Source: Labia minor
Taxonomy: Eukaryota; Arthropoda; Insecta; Dermaptera; Spongiphoridae
NCBI GenBank assembly: GCA_963082975.1
Contig: OY720350.1
Coordinates: 19,190,910 to 19,254,909, forward strand
Direction of reading: 5' to 3'
DNA length: 64,000 nucleotides
In this document: positions 36,217 through 47,690 of the stretch, piece after piece
How positions within the stretch are numbered: position 1 is the first letter of the stretch
Layout of the letters: every line of letters starts with the position of its first letter
The notes under the pieces: model-generated
The model's input: the letters and a program-made list of their open reading frames with translations, nothing else
The model's database searches: none
Told to the model about the DNA's origin: nothing
Translations under genes and position numbers: made by a program

Positions 36217-36445
36217 ATTAATTAAATTTTTAAATCATTTAATTAATTAATTTTTTAACCTTCCTATATCCAAATCGAGCTGAAAAAAAAATTAACTTGG
36301 AAATTAGAAGCGACCGAGAAATATTGAATAAGGATGGTTTCTTTGGAATTAAAATAGGAATCCACTGGTTTTATTCAAATCCCTGAAGCTTCCATTTTTG
36401 TAAACAATTACCTAAATAATTAAATAAATAAAAAGATTATTTGAT
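36217..36445. repeat. Copy of the 16088-16313 segment between B6 and B7
   Basis: Near-identical to 16088-16313. It is wedged between the broken 3' side of B6 and the broken 5' side of B7, so 35301-37165 reads as one composite: B 5' end, C, host-like flank, C, B 3' end. Confidence 0.85.
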
Positions 36446-37165
36446 AAAAATTGTATAAAACTGATTGTGGTGCCCCACACCACAAATAGATGTCGCCGCG
36501 CCAATATGCACCAACTAAGGAAGTAGTAACAGCTATTAAATTTTGTATATGAGGAGGTTGGTATGAAATAATAAATTGAGTTATGTTTCTATCTCTTTGG
36601 CACCTCCTAGCCTATATAAATATTTATTATGTTGACTCTGAGATATGATTGCTTTATGCAATGGGGTATTTTCACTCCTGCATTGAAATCTATTTATTAG
36701 ATGTAGATCAATTGAAAATGATGCTGACTTTTGTATGTGTGGGGTAGTAGGATGTTGGTTGATGGAGAAGGCTAGTAATTATTGTCAAAGAGATAGAGTC
36801 AACTACAATTAATTATTTCATACCATCCTCACTATATAAAATATTTACCAGTTGTTACTATTCCTTAATTTATGCACTTGGCGCGACGACATCTATTTGT
36901 AGTGTGGAACACCACACTGTTATAAATATAGAATTTCAGCTTGATTGAATCTCTGAAAGTACCGGAATTAATTTTTTAACATGCAAATCACGCGCCAGCA
37001 CGTGACGTGGTGCCATCAACAAATAGTGAAACACGCTCTGGTTTAATCAATATTATTTATTAATTTTAATTTATAATTCATAATTAATTAAATTTAATTT
37101 AAATATAATATAAGTTATTTAATCCAATTCAAATTTTTGAGATAGTCGCGTGGAGACACTCCAGC
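36446..37165 (+). mobile_element. Family B Helentron-like element, copy B7, carrying C5 (5'-truncated)
   Basis: Starts inside the element at AAAATTGTATAAAACTGAT. C5 is at the normal site. The 3' end is intact with GATAGTCGCG and the hairpin TGGAGACACTCCAGC at 37151-37165. Confidence 0.82.
36466..36916. mobile_element. TIR element C, copy C5
   Basis: TGTGGTGCCCCACACCAC...GTGGAACACCACA, flanked by CTGAT and CTGTT. Shares the CTGAT left flank with C4, so the two probably derive from one composite unit. Confidence 0.82.
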
Positions 37166-37790
37166 TTATTTAATTTGTTATATTTATTTTTTTTTTTTTT
37201 TATTTCATCAATCCTAACAAAATTTCATAAAATTCCAATTAAACATATGTTTTCTTTTATTATTTGTTTGAACATCAATTTTCACATGTTCTTTAATTAG
37301 TAGATTGATTTTTCTCTGCGATTTTTTCAACTCTCTGGGCGATTTGATACCTTCAGGGTGGTCCCCGAACGATTATTCAATTAAGGGATGATTTACGATT
37401 AACCACTGGGAGGTCGGGCATCAAAATTCACTCACCATCGTGTGATTAGAGAAGTAGCTGGGTAATTTCAAACACGCACCCCGATGGACCACCCACCCGG
37501 GGGCTCATTTGGCCAACTCCTCTACTCCAATTATTGATTGAAGATAGGGGCGATTTTCCAAAGGGTTGTTCGATGTCAAGTTCAGCGCTTGTCACCACCA
37601 ACCAACCACTCCAGGAGAATTCCAACTATTTGAAAACCGAACTGCATTGTTTTCCCACAAACGTCTCCGTGAATTCATTCATCATCCTCTCTTATCGTGG
37701 TAGAGAAAATAATTGGAAATCTTGGCATTGTCACATCGATCGGTTTAGATAAACTACGAGCTTTCATTAAATAAATGTTTTGACAACTTA
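37166..37790. other. Higher-complexity island at about 37310-37790
   Basis: After a short poly-T spacer the sequence becomes GC-richer and single-copy, for example 'GGTGGTCCCCGAACGATT' and 'GATGGACCACCCACCCGGGG'. A 72-residue ORF at 37534-37752 has no recognisable domain and is not called. A candidate conserved non-coding element. Confidence 0.4.
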
Positions 37791-38761
37791 AGGTTAGTTC
37801 TAAGCCTTCTGGTCATTTATTTTCTTGGTTTTCTTTAAATAGAATTTTAGTCTTTCACCCCTTAAAATAATATAAAAGATTTATTTTATTCTTCAGTTAT
37901 ATATTTATATATAAAATAACCTCATTCTCATAAAGCTAAAAAATAAAAAAAAATTAAACGTAAGCTCAATCTTCTTTATTATGATGGAAAGTGTTTAAAA
38001 AAAACAGAATCACGATGGATCGATGGAATGAAGAAACATCTTCAACAAGGAGGACATTCACTCATGTAGTAAAAGATTGAAAATGGACACAATCTCATTC
38101 GAGCAATCCAGAATTCTAATCGATATTATTGAAAGGGTCAAAGATGGACTGAAGAACATCCATGAAGTATCTTCACCATGAAAGGATTGGATGACAGTGC
38201 AACTTACAGAAGATATATTATTGACGGAATCATACTTTCTTCGATAACAAACTTTTTTGTTTGCTTATTCAAAAACTAATTATTTTTATTTGTCAATGCA
38301 TATGTGGAATTAAGAAAATATATAAAAAGTACCTATATAATAAGTATTTAATTACAGGTAGAAAAAAGATATTTTAAAATCATTTAACAGATTATTACAG
38401 GTTATTAATAAATTCGAGTATATATGAATTTAATACTTAGGTTCCAAATTATCTATCCTATAGAATTTGGAAATTAATTATATAGTACCTGTGGATCACC
38501 GAACTATCGCTCGACCCTTTAAAAAATATTTTAGAGAGAAAAAAAATAATTAAAAAGTATAATAACTAATTAATAAAATAAATATAAATAAATATAAAAA
38601 AATAATATTATTTTAAAGCTGACTAATAACTAATTAATAAATAATATTTTAGTGAAAAATTATTAAAAATAATAAAACTATCTAAAAATTAATTAATAAA
38701 ATAAATAAATAAATATAAATTAATAATTTGGTAAAAAATAAACACGAAAATAGGTAATATA
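37791..38761. other. AT-rich stretch with an odd repetitive patch at 38000-38225
   Basis: Mostly A/T. The patch at 38000-38225 is purine-rich, with recurring GATGGA/GAAGAACATC words (for example 'GAAGAAACATCTTC' and 'CTGAAGAACATCC') but stops in all frames. Its origin is unknown. Confidence 0.4.
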
Positions 38762-38945
38762 TTAGGTTGGGGAAAAAGAAATCCATTATTTTTTCGGTAG
38801 ATGGCTGTAGTGATCGATATCTCGTAAATTATCGATCAAACAATTTCAAATTTATGCTCGTTGTCAAGGTAACAGTTCGCACTAAAAGAATTCGTTTGCA
38901 GTTTTTTGTTTTGTCCATTCAGTTCTGAGTTACACGGCGTTAAAG

Positions 38946-39464
38946 ATGGAAGTCAACAAAGAGAAAATTCGGTACATTTTACAGTTTTTCTTTGATAAGG
39001 GCGAAAATGCAAGTCAGGCGGCTGAAAATGTGAATAGTGTTTATGGTCCCGATACTGTAACAGCTAATTACGCGCAATTTTGGTTTCGTCGATTCCGTTC
39101 GGGTATTTTTGACGTTAAGGATGCCCCTCGCACAGGCAGGCCCGTCGTCGAAAATGTCGACAAAGTCACTGAAATCATCGAAGTGGACCGGCATGTTAGT
39201 AGTCGTAGCATCGCCCAGGAGTTAAAGATCGACCACAAAACAGTTTTAAACCATTTGCACAAAGCTGGGTTTAAAAAAAAGCTTGATGTTTGGGTGCCAC
39301 ACCAATTAACACCAAAAAACATGATGGATCGAATTTCCATCTGCGAAGCCTTGGCCAAACGTAATGAAATCGACCCATTTCTTAAACGGATGGTGACTGG
39401 GGATGAGAAATGGGTCACATACGACAACATTATGCGAAAGCGATCGTGGTCAAAGCGTGTTTAA
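38946..39464 (+). pseudogene. Mariner transposase, N-terminal part (deletion allele)
   Basis: 172 codons starting MEVNKEKIRYILQFFFDKG, with the start placed by the conserved beginning and by a stop-free run. Domains in order: first helix-turn-helix (HTH_48 type) at about residues 5-50; GRP linker motif at 64-66; second helix-turn-helix at about 75-110; WVPHQL motif at 116-121, an inter-domain motif of mariners; and the first catalytic aspartate at D153 in MVTGDEKWV. The reading then runs off at the deletion (after RKRSWSK, residue 170) into a stop. The second and third catalytic aspartates are missing, so it cannot cut DNA but may still bind its TIRs. A full mariner transposase has about 345 residues. 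The bridging frame continues as the next entry. Confidence 0.93.
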
Positions 39465-39609
39465 GAAATTGGCATCAAGGGAAGAGTGTGAAAATCAATT
39501 GCTGGAGTTTTTCGCTAATAAGGACCAAGACTTTTATGAGAGAGGCATAATGAATCTACCATTAAAATGGCAACAAATTATAGAACAAAATGGTGCATAT
39601 TTGACCTAA
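39457..39609 (+). pseudogene. Mariner transposase, C-terminal tail (out of frame)
   Basis: In the +1 frame relative to the N-terminal part, about 50 codons read KKLASREECENQLLEFFANK..., then a FYERGIM and PLKWQQIIEQNGAYLT ending, the typical extreme C-terminus of mariner transposases, before a stop at 39607-39609. The deletion between this and the N-terminal part both removes about 115 residues and shifts the frame. Confidence 0.9.
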
Positions 39610-39686
39610 ATCGGACAATGCAAAACATGTTAAATAAAGTCTTGAAGTTCACGTAAAAATAATGGATTTCTTTTTCCCCAACCTAT

Positions 39687-40159
39687 TATATATAAAAAAT
39701 TAAATAATCAAAATTAAAAAAAAAATTAAACAACAAAACAGATTAAAAAATTTCAAATATTTTTATAAAAAATATCTAAAATAATAAACCTAACTAATAA
39801 CTAATTAATAAATATTAATTATAAAAAATAAATAAAGGACAAAATATATGAAAAAATTTCAAATATTTTAAAGGAACACAAATATCAAAAAAATATCTTT
39901 AAAACAATAGAATTATACATTCCTTAAATGTTTTAATGCTGCATTGATCGCTCTCGAAGAACTTCTAAATTTCTAAGATTTTTTTTTTTTGGTGAGAGAT
40001 TAATAAATATATTGAGAAATTTGATTCTCTAAAATATTATTAAAATAAATATTTTTAATTTTATTTTGAAATTAAATAAAATATTTTACAATATTTTAAT
40101 AAAAAAATATTTTTACAATATCAATTAAAAAAGAATGACAAGAGGCAAATATGGATAAT
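39687..40159. other. AT-rich stretch
   Basis: Low-complexity sequence. No gene seen. Confidence 0.5.
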
Positions 40160-40262
40160 GTTATTTATGACGTCATTTAGATTTACTAATTTAAATCAAG
40201 AAAATACTAATTAAGTTGATTTTTCTCGAAGATGAAACCAATACAGATCGATTTGTCTTTAT
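40160..40262 (-). mobile_element. Family A fragment
   Basis: Contains TGACGTCAT, 'AATCAAGAAAATACTAATTA' and 'GATTTTTCTCGA...GATGAAACCAATAC', which match the stretch next to the double palindrome in the family A copies. Only one palindrome remains and both ends are missing. Confidence 0.6.
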
Positions 40263-41305
40263 AAATATTATCTATAGTGTGAATTTAAAAAAAATTCATC
40301 GAGAGAGCGATTTAATATCTCAAAAATATACAAATATATATATAAATATATATACAATTTTTGCTAGTATAATTAGATAAAATTATTCAATTAGAATTAA
40401 ACATTTTTTTACATTTTTCACTTGAATAGTTTATTTCTAAGGAAATTAAAATAATCTTCATGAAGATAAATAGCGTATTTAATTATAACCCACACATAAC
40501 ATAATTTCTTTTTAAATACGATTATTTTTTTAGTTTCAACTCTCATTTTGATAAATATATTAATGATTTGTTACTTTCATCTTTATTAATATAGTATATT
40601 AAGTACCGTGAAACCCAGGATGTATAGTCTGGATGAACTTACTATGAATTTCTCTCTCTCTCTCTCTCTTTCCTTCTCGTTCTTCCTTGTATACTGCAGA
40701 GCAGCCATACCAGCCCAGGAAATTCAAACCGTAAACATCTTTTTTTCATTCCTTTACATATATTAGCCTCCGAACTAAAGGGTTTTTAAGAAAATTTTAT
40801 TTTTTTATGACATAACAAATGGGTTTATTTATCTATCATATAGAAGAGATAAACAAAAACCATACTCTATAAGAAACCTAAGAAAAAAACTTTGCTTTAT
40901 TCTTAAAAAATTGAAATTAATTAATAAATTATTTCTATAAATAATATTTCAATGAACCATTAATTATACTCAACTTTATAGATTAATATCTAATCAAGTA
41001 AAAATATTAAATTGGTAATTTTAATTTTCAGTCATATTTATTCCTATTTATTATATAGAAGTATAACTTTAAAACAGAGTAATGCCATATAGCATGAGCG
41101 TTGTTTTCTATTCCCTCCATCCATTTTTATCAAAATTTTCCATCTTTATCTTTTACACGGAATATTGAAATATAATAAATAGATAATTAGGTTGTTCACA
41201 GATTGTCAAATAGTAGGCAAAAAAATAAAAATATAAGCTTATGTTGTAGTTTAAACTTTGGAAATTTTCAAAATAAAAAATATAAAGAAATAAAAAATAA
41301 GCAAC
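40263..41305. other. AT-rich stretch with island at 40590-40740
   Basis: Mostly A/T. The patch 40590-40740 is more complex, with (CT)n followed by 'GCAGAGCAGCCATACCAGCC'. No gene seen. Confidence 0.4.
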
Positions 41306-42136
41306 AATCTCGCTATTTGAATTGGATTAAATTGCATATTATATTTAAATTAAATTTAATTAATTATAATTATAAATTAAAATCAATAAATATATATTAA
41401 ACCAGCGCGTGTTAGGCTCTTTGTTGATGGCACCACGTTACGAGTTGGGGCGAGATTTGCAGTGGTGTTAAAAAATTAATTCCGGTACTTTCAGAGATCA
41501 AATCAAGTTGAAATTCTATATATAGTAATTTTATACAATTTTTAATCATATGAAAAACTATCTGTATTTTTACTGTCACTTTAGAGGAAAAAAATCAAAA
41601 CGTTGTAGGTTATGACCCTCTTCAGAAAGAGCAAAATTTTTCAAAAGTTGATAGAAATAAATAATATTTATTAAACCAGCGCATGTTTGGCTCTTTTTTG
41701 ATGGCAACGACGTGTTGTCGCGTGATTTGCAGTGTTAAAAAATTAATTCTGGACTTTCAGCGATTCAATCAAGCTGAAATTCTATATATAACAGTTTTAT
41801 ACAATTTTTAATCATGTGAAAAACAATCAAACATATATCTTTATTTTTACGGTCAGTATAGAGGAAAAAAAAATCAAAACGTTGTAGGTAATGACGCTCT
41901 TCCGGTTTCTCAAAAGTTGATAGAAAACTACGAATTTTGAATAATGCCGGTATATCAAATTTCATGATTCTAGCTCAAACCGTTTTTGCGTAATCTTGTC
42001 TACTTTCATACACACACACAGACATTTTTCTCAACCAGAGTGAAAATGATTCAGGACCCTTCAAAGCGTATAAAAACATCAAAACCTCGACTTCGACAAT
42101 TTTCGGGATCGCAATACTATCTTTGGCGAGATAGTA
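41306..42136 (-). mobile_element. Family B Helentron-like element B9, partial tandem dimer (no C)
   Basis: On the reverse strand the element starts normally at 42136 (TACTATCTCGCC) and reads through (GT)n and the core to the AT-rich block. At about 41656 it jumps back to the middle of a second B unit, which continues to its 3' side at 41306, where the hairpin has been lost. The second unit carries the GCTCTTTCTGAAGAGG variant also found in B8. The C site is empty in both units. Confidence 0.8.
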
Positions 42137-42480
42137 AAAATAGGTATTTATCTTTTATTTTTGGAGTTTGAATTTGAATTGTACCGAGGTGGAACGATGT
42201 ATTGATTAATATAATCTAAAGAGTTCTTTGTATTATTATTTGTATAATATTAGAAAAAATGGGGACCTTTTTTGTTAACACATAACTATAGAATTTTTTT
42301 TTGATTTCCTTATAAAAATAACGTAAAATGAATTCAATGTAAAATCCGGTACTTCCCCCTAAAAAAGTTCTATTTTTTTCAATTTTATAAATAATTTTTT
42401 AAAAAATCTTTACAAAAAATAGGCAATCCTAATATATACGAGTAGTATACAATATTGTTTGATTTTTTTTCCTCTCTTTT
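42137..42480. other. AT-rich spacer
   Basis: Low-complexity sequence. No feature seen. Confidence 0.5.
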
Positions 42481-42790
42481 TATTCATTGATGATCATTTT
42501 TCAAAAGATTACTTTTACTTTCAATCGACTTCCGATCCCGGGAAGTGATCCTCTTCCTTCATTCACCCCCGAGTTGGTTGTTGGCAACTCGATCTAGAGA
42601 AGGGAAGGGGCAACACGCGGGCCCTTCCGACCACTCAGACCTCCGTCCGGTGGGTTCACTTGTTTTGCGCACGTGGCTTTTGAACACGTGCAAAAACATA
42701 CAAGCGGATCAGCCATTCTACAGGCAAAAAGACGGAAAGAAAAACAGAACACCAGAACAAGGAAAGGGTGTTCAAAATTAAGTGTGCCCC
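42481..42790. other. Higher-complexity island
   Basis: GC-rich compared with its flanks ('CTTCCGATCCCGGGAAGTG', 'CACACGCGGGCCCTTCCG', 'CCGTCCGGTGGG'). The first is palindrome-like. A 78-residue ORF at 42545-42781 has no visible domain. Possibly regulatory. Confidence 0.35.
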
Positions 42791-43016
42791 GATTTTGATA
42801 AAATGGTTCTTTTGTTAATAAAAAGGACGGAAATCTTTCTCTTTTTCAAGGTACACTATTATACTATAATGTATTAGATTATCAGTATGATACAAAAAAA
42901 AATAATAAAATAATGATGTTATCGTAAATTTCACTTTCATCCGTTTAATATGAATGAAGATTTAAGTAAAAAAAACTGAAAGAAAATAATTGAATGACTT
43001 AATATGTTCATCTTTT
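42791..43016. other. AT-rich spacer
   Basis: No feature seen. Confidence 0.5.
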
Positions 43017-43910
43017 TACTATCTCGCCTGTTGAAAAAGAATGTCTGTGTGTGTGAGTGTATGTAGACAAGATTATGCAAAAACGGTTTGAGCTAGAATA
43101 ATGAAATTTGGTACACAAGCACTATTTAAAATTCGTAGTTTTCTAAAAGCTTTTCAGAAATGTAGCTCATTTGGAAGAGGACCCATTACTTACCACGTTT
43201 TCATTTCTTTTCCCTCTAAACTGACTCTAAAATTAAAGATATGTATGTTTGATAGTTTTTCACATGATTCAAAATTGTATAAAACTGCTATATATAGAAT
43301 TTCAGCTTGATTGAATCGCTGAAAGTACCAGAATTAGTTTTTTAAATTTTTTAATACGTTGACTGCCAATCACGTCCCAGCTCGTAACGTGGTGCCATCA
43401 ACAAAGAGCCAAACACGCGCCGGCGCGTGTTGAGATGTTCTGTCTTAAAAGCCAGTTTAAAATTAAATTTCTCAATTTCTTTTTCAAAGTATCGAAGGAA
43501 GTTAATATAATATAATAATGAAAATATATTATTAGATGTGTATATGATTATAAAATAATATCCCTGTTTAATACATATTCAAATTGCACTATCCATATAA
43601 ATATACGCATTGAAAAATCCATATAAGAGATGTAATGGGTACATCAATTGCTTCGTCCCCATCAATTACCTAGTAAAACCTATCAAAACTATGATAAAAG
43701 TTAAATGCAGTTAAAAGCAGGTGAAAACAAATAAATATAATATTAAGACAAAGTCTTCTTATTTCAATAAAATGTTATCAGTGAAAATTATGTTAAAAAC
43801 TTTAAATCCTATGATCGGATAGAATAAAATTTTAATTAATTTTCAAATATAGTAAAAAGCTTGATTATTCAATTCAAATTTGCGAGATAGTCGAGTGGAG
43901 ACACTCCAGA
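43017..43910 (+). mobile_element. Family B Helentron-like element, copy B10, with foreign middle (no C)
   Basis: 5' end TACTATCTCGCC at 43017 and 3' end TTGCGAGATAGTCGAG plus hairpin TGGAGACACTCCAG at 43896-43909. From about 43431 to 43866 the usual AT-rich block is replaced by unrelated sequence. At the left junction there is a 20-bp perfect palindrome, AACACGCGCCGGCGCGTGTT (43412-43431). Confidence 0.78.
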
Positions 43911-45524
43911 TTTTTTTAAAATAATTTATTTCATCAAAATTAAATTTTATAATTAGTACATATCAAAATTTATTTATTGATTTTGTGCATTAAAAATAGA
44001 AATATTGAAAAACTTAATTGTATTATCTATTAATATGCATTTACTCATAAAAGAAATGAAAAAGGCCGCCAACAGAATCACAATATACATGCAATGTCAT
44101 GTAACATGGTTGTGACAGGCGCCAATCTCTTTAATCCACTGAACAGCGGATTTGTTTGACTTTTAAAAACAACAGCATGTTTTTTTAAGTTTTAATCCCA
44201 AAAATGAAAAATACATCACGTAAATAAAAAAATTTCATGTTCCGAAATGAGACTTATTGCGGCCGGCTAGAAATTATATTTCTTTAAAACAAGAAAATTA
44301 ATTTAAGCAATTTATAGTGATTTAAAATTAATTAATTAATTAATCATCCAACAACTTAATAATAATAAAAATTTTAATTACAAATTTAATTAAATCTTCT
44401 ATATTAAAAGTTATTATTTATTTAACAATTTTTAGTAAAGTATTAATTATATATAAACTTTTTAATACTTTAATATATAGTAAATATATTTAAATGAACT
44501 TAAATAATTTAATAATAAATTTATTTTAATATTATCTTTAAAATATAATTTATTCAAAATATTATTAAATTGATATTGTCATACCTTGGGAATGCCTTGC
44601 TATATTTTACTTATATAAATTCAAATCTCATCTACAAAGTATTATAAAATCTATTACTATTAAAAAGTATATATTGAAATTCCCATCAGGATTGTAATTA
44701 TCATAAAACATTTGAGGAGAATATCAGGGGAGAAAGGGTGAAGTGGAAGAATAATAATTTTTATACATTCCTTTTTGTTTACTTACATTCCATTAAATGT
44801 TGCATCTTATCATGAGTATTGAGATTATTTTTATTTTCTTTCAAGTAGTTAAATTACCTACTTTATTTGTTATATCATTGTCTGTTAGCCATGACCTGCA
44901 ATATTATAATATAATATAATATATAAACGTAGGTCAAAGAGCCGCTTTTTCTCTTTCCGGGATTTTTTACATATCAATTAAAATTAACCAAGAAATTAAC
45001 GTGCAAATTAAATGTAAGTGTATAAATCTAAATATATATATAGATAGATAGATAAATTCATAATTGTGAAAAACCAATATTCGACATTTAAATAAAATAA
45101 TAAATTACAATGTTTATTGATTTTTAAATGAGAAAAAAAGATGATTGTAGTTGAAAAAGTTGTTTTTGCTGTTGTAATAAGTTAAAAATGATAATTAAAA
45201 AAAAAGGATTGGATCTACTTTAATATGATTTTTAATTAAAAAAAATGTCCTATAAATTTAAAAAAGTATAATTCAATTTTAATTATTCAAATTTATTATT
45301 TTTTCAGTAAAGTACGTAATTTATTGAAAATTCTACTGATTATTGAAATTTATTTATTAATATTTAAAATGCTTAGATCAATAGATATTAAAATGAAAAT
45401 AATTTATAATAAATTTTAAATAAATGTGTTCTTTCTCAAAATTGTTTAAAACCTAAATAAAAATGATTATCTTTTTAATCATCATAAATATATATAAAAA
45501 CTATATCTATCTATCTCTGTGGCT
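43911..45524. other. AT-rich stretch with an island at about 44060-44280
   Basis: The island contains 'GGTTGTGACAGGCGCC' and 'TTGCGGCCGGCTAG'. The remainder is low-complexity A/T, with a small patch near 44930-44970. No gene seen. Confidence 0.45.
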
Positions 45525-45965
45525 CTACAGAACTCGAAAGTTCTTGGCAGCAGCAACCACACTTCTCCAAGTATCCCTATTCTGAGCCAAAACCCTCCAA
45601 TCCATACCCTCTCCAATCTCCCTCACGATCCTTCCTACATTATCCACCCATCGCGTCCTTGGTCTTCCAAGCGGGCGTTTCCCACTCGGTCTCCCCACCA
45701 ATATTTTCCTCTCCCATTCTAACCACGTCTCCTGTCCATTTACAGTCTTCTCAATTTAATAACCCTAACTATATCTGGAGATCCATAGAGGTCATGCAAT
45801 TCCTCGTTATCCAGTCTCCGCCATTCCCCGGTGAACTCATCTTTCTTTGGCCCATAAATGCTTCGTAGAATTCTATTCTCAAATACTCTAAATCTACTCT
45901 CGTCCCCTATGCTCATAGACCATGCCTCACACCCATATAATACAACCGGCAAAATAATTGATATA
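45525..45965 (-). pseudogene. LINE reverse-transcriptase 3' fragment (copy 1)
   Basis: On the reverse strand from about 45965: PVVLYGCEAWSMS...FENRILRSIYGP, then WRRLDNEELHDLYG and RVIKLRRL. These are typical of the C-terminal end of many animal non-LTR retrotransposon ORF2 proteins. A frameshift near 45740 leads to a frame reading VGRPSGKRPLGRPRTRWVDN and DWRVLAQNRDTWRS, ending at a stop at 45525-45527. A GATA-type simple tail follows on its 3' side. The catalytic part of the reverse transcriptase is absent. This is a 5'-truncated, frameshifted relic. Confidence 0.9.
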
Positions 45966-47578
45966 AAAACTACAATTTAATTTAATACATACAATCCTAA
46001 AACAAACATATTCCTTCTCTAAATCGCACTATCTTTATATTTATGTTTTTATTCGTATAACCATCAAATATATATTTTCTATCTATTCTTACATATAGGG
46101 GTATATTTCAATTCCTTCAATCTTATTAGATCAATCCGTATAAAATTTTTTTATATTATAAAATCAATCATTCACTTATACATTCGCCATTTATTTGTTT
46201 TTAAAACCAATTAAAAACAAATAATAACTAGGTATATAATAATAGATATAAAATGTGATAGATTTTAAAGAAAATAAAAATTGAATAAAAATGGCCCAGG
46301 GAAAGAAATTTAAATAATAAATACCGTTGTTATCATCAAAAACATTTTTTTTTCTGAAAAAATATAGCCTAACATTGATTGATATTATATAAATGATTAT
46401 GAATTAATTTCAATTAATTTCAAATAAGGAGTGTTCGATTTTTCGATTTTCCTCCCATTTGAAAAATTGGGGAAATTTATTAATATTTCTAAATAAACTT
46501 TTTCCTTTTACTTCGTTTCCTTAAAAAAAAAAAATATTTTTCATAATGTAAAATTTATTTTTATCCATTTCGATTGTTTTCATATTAAACCATAAATTCT
46601 AAAAAGGAAGAGATTTATTTTTTTCGATTTTTAAACACTTTTAACTGCTTGGGTGTTTCGATGCCCCTTCTTTGTGTTTCTTTCCAGCGACAAACCATTT
46701 TCCTCTAAATGTTGTCTATTTAATTAAGTGATTAGTTCCCCTGCTTCAGTAGCTGTTGTTTTTTTTTTCTTTCGTTCTCACGATCATCTCAATAATTTTT
46801 AACTTTTAATTTCACTGAACCGTTCCATCTAAGCTTTCCACCACTTTCCATTATTTAAATCCTACTTAACTCTTTTTTTTTATAAAAAAAATCTCCCAAA
46901 CTAACTTCCTTTTAATTGATAACACACCCGGTTGGCTATTTTATCACTCGACATCCCTCAATTAACCCATTTATTATATTTCAATTACTGGGCCAAAAAT
47001 ACGAATATTAACTGAGAGAGAAAAAGAGAAAGAAAGAGCCAAAGAGAGAATTAAAATTAGCAAAAAAAAAAAAAAAAGATTTCCGCTTTGGTTAGATTTC
47101 GCATGGTGACTAATACAAAAAAATTGTTTTTCTTCTTATTCAATCATAATAAAAAATTAAAAAAAAATTATAATAAATAATAATAATTTCCTTTTGGTTG
47201 TTTTTAAGTGTGAAATCAGCAATTATAGATCAAATTAGCCTTAATTTAATTTCTCAATTTACTTTGGTTAATTTTAACCAAAAATATTATAGTTGAAATC
47301 AAGGAAGACCATTTTTTTCAAATCTTTATATAATAATAATTATTAAATAATTTAGGCATTTTCATGATACCCTATATATTGGTATTTATATTTTATAGAT
47401 ATATTTGTATAGAAATATTTTTATATATATATATATATATATGACAAAATTGTATAGAATCAATGTAAATATTTAAATATTTCAATTTTTATACCTAAAA
47501 TATGATTTTTATTTAAACTTATATATTCATTAATAAATAATTGAGAGTAATTATATTATAATATATTATTTGGGTTGA

Positions 47579-47615
<37 letters not shown>

Positions 47616-47690
47616 GCTAATCTATAATGGTTTATTAGAAATTTTATTTTACTATCAAAATAATTAATAATTTTTAAGATTGTTATATTT
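45966..47690. other. AT-rich stretch with an island at about 46620-46960
   Basis: Mostly A/T. The island has 'GGGTGTTTCGATGCCCC' and TTAATTAAGTG words. A purine-rich GAGA/GAAA patch is at 47015-47055, and (TA)n runs lie near 47423-47441 and 47587-47610. No gene seen. Confidence 0.45.

Larger units (their letters stand above)
38762..39686 (+). mobile_element. Mariner element with intact ends, internally deleted
   Basis: Terminal inverted repeats of at least 29 bp match perfectly (left GGTTGGGGAAAAAGAAATCC..., right its complement), with TA on both flanks. Length is about 925 bp against about 1.28 kb for full mariners. The missing ~350 bp corresponds to the middle of the transposase. The intact ends mean it could in principle be moved by a related transposase elsewhere in the genome. 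Confidence 0.93.

Noticed and set aside
39068-39430. 120-residue reverse ORF opposite the mariner transposase
   Set aside because: It is the antisense shadow of the transposase reading frame, which is clearly the real one.
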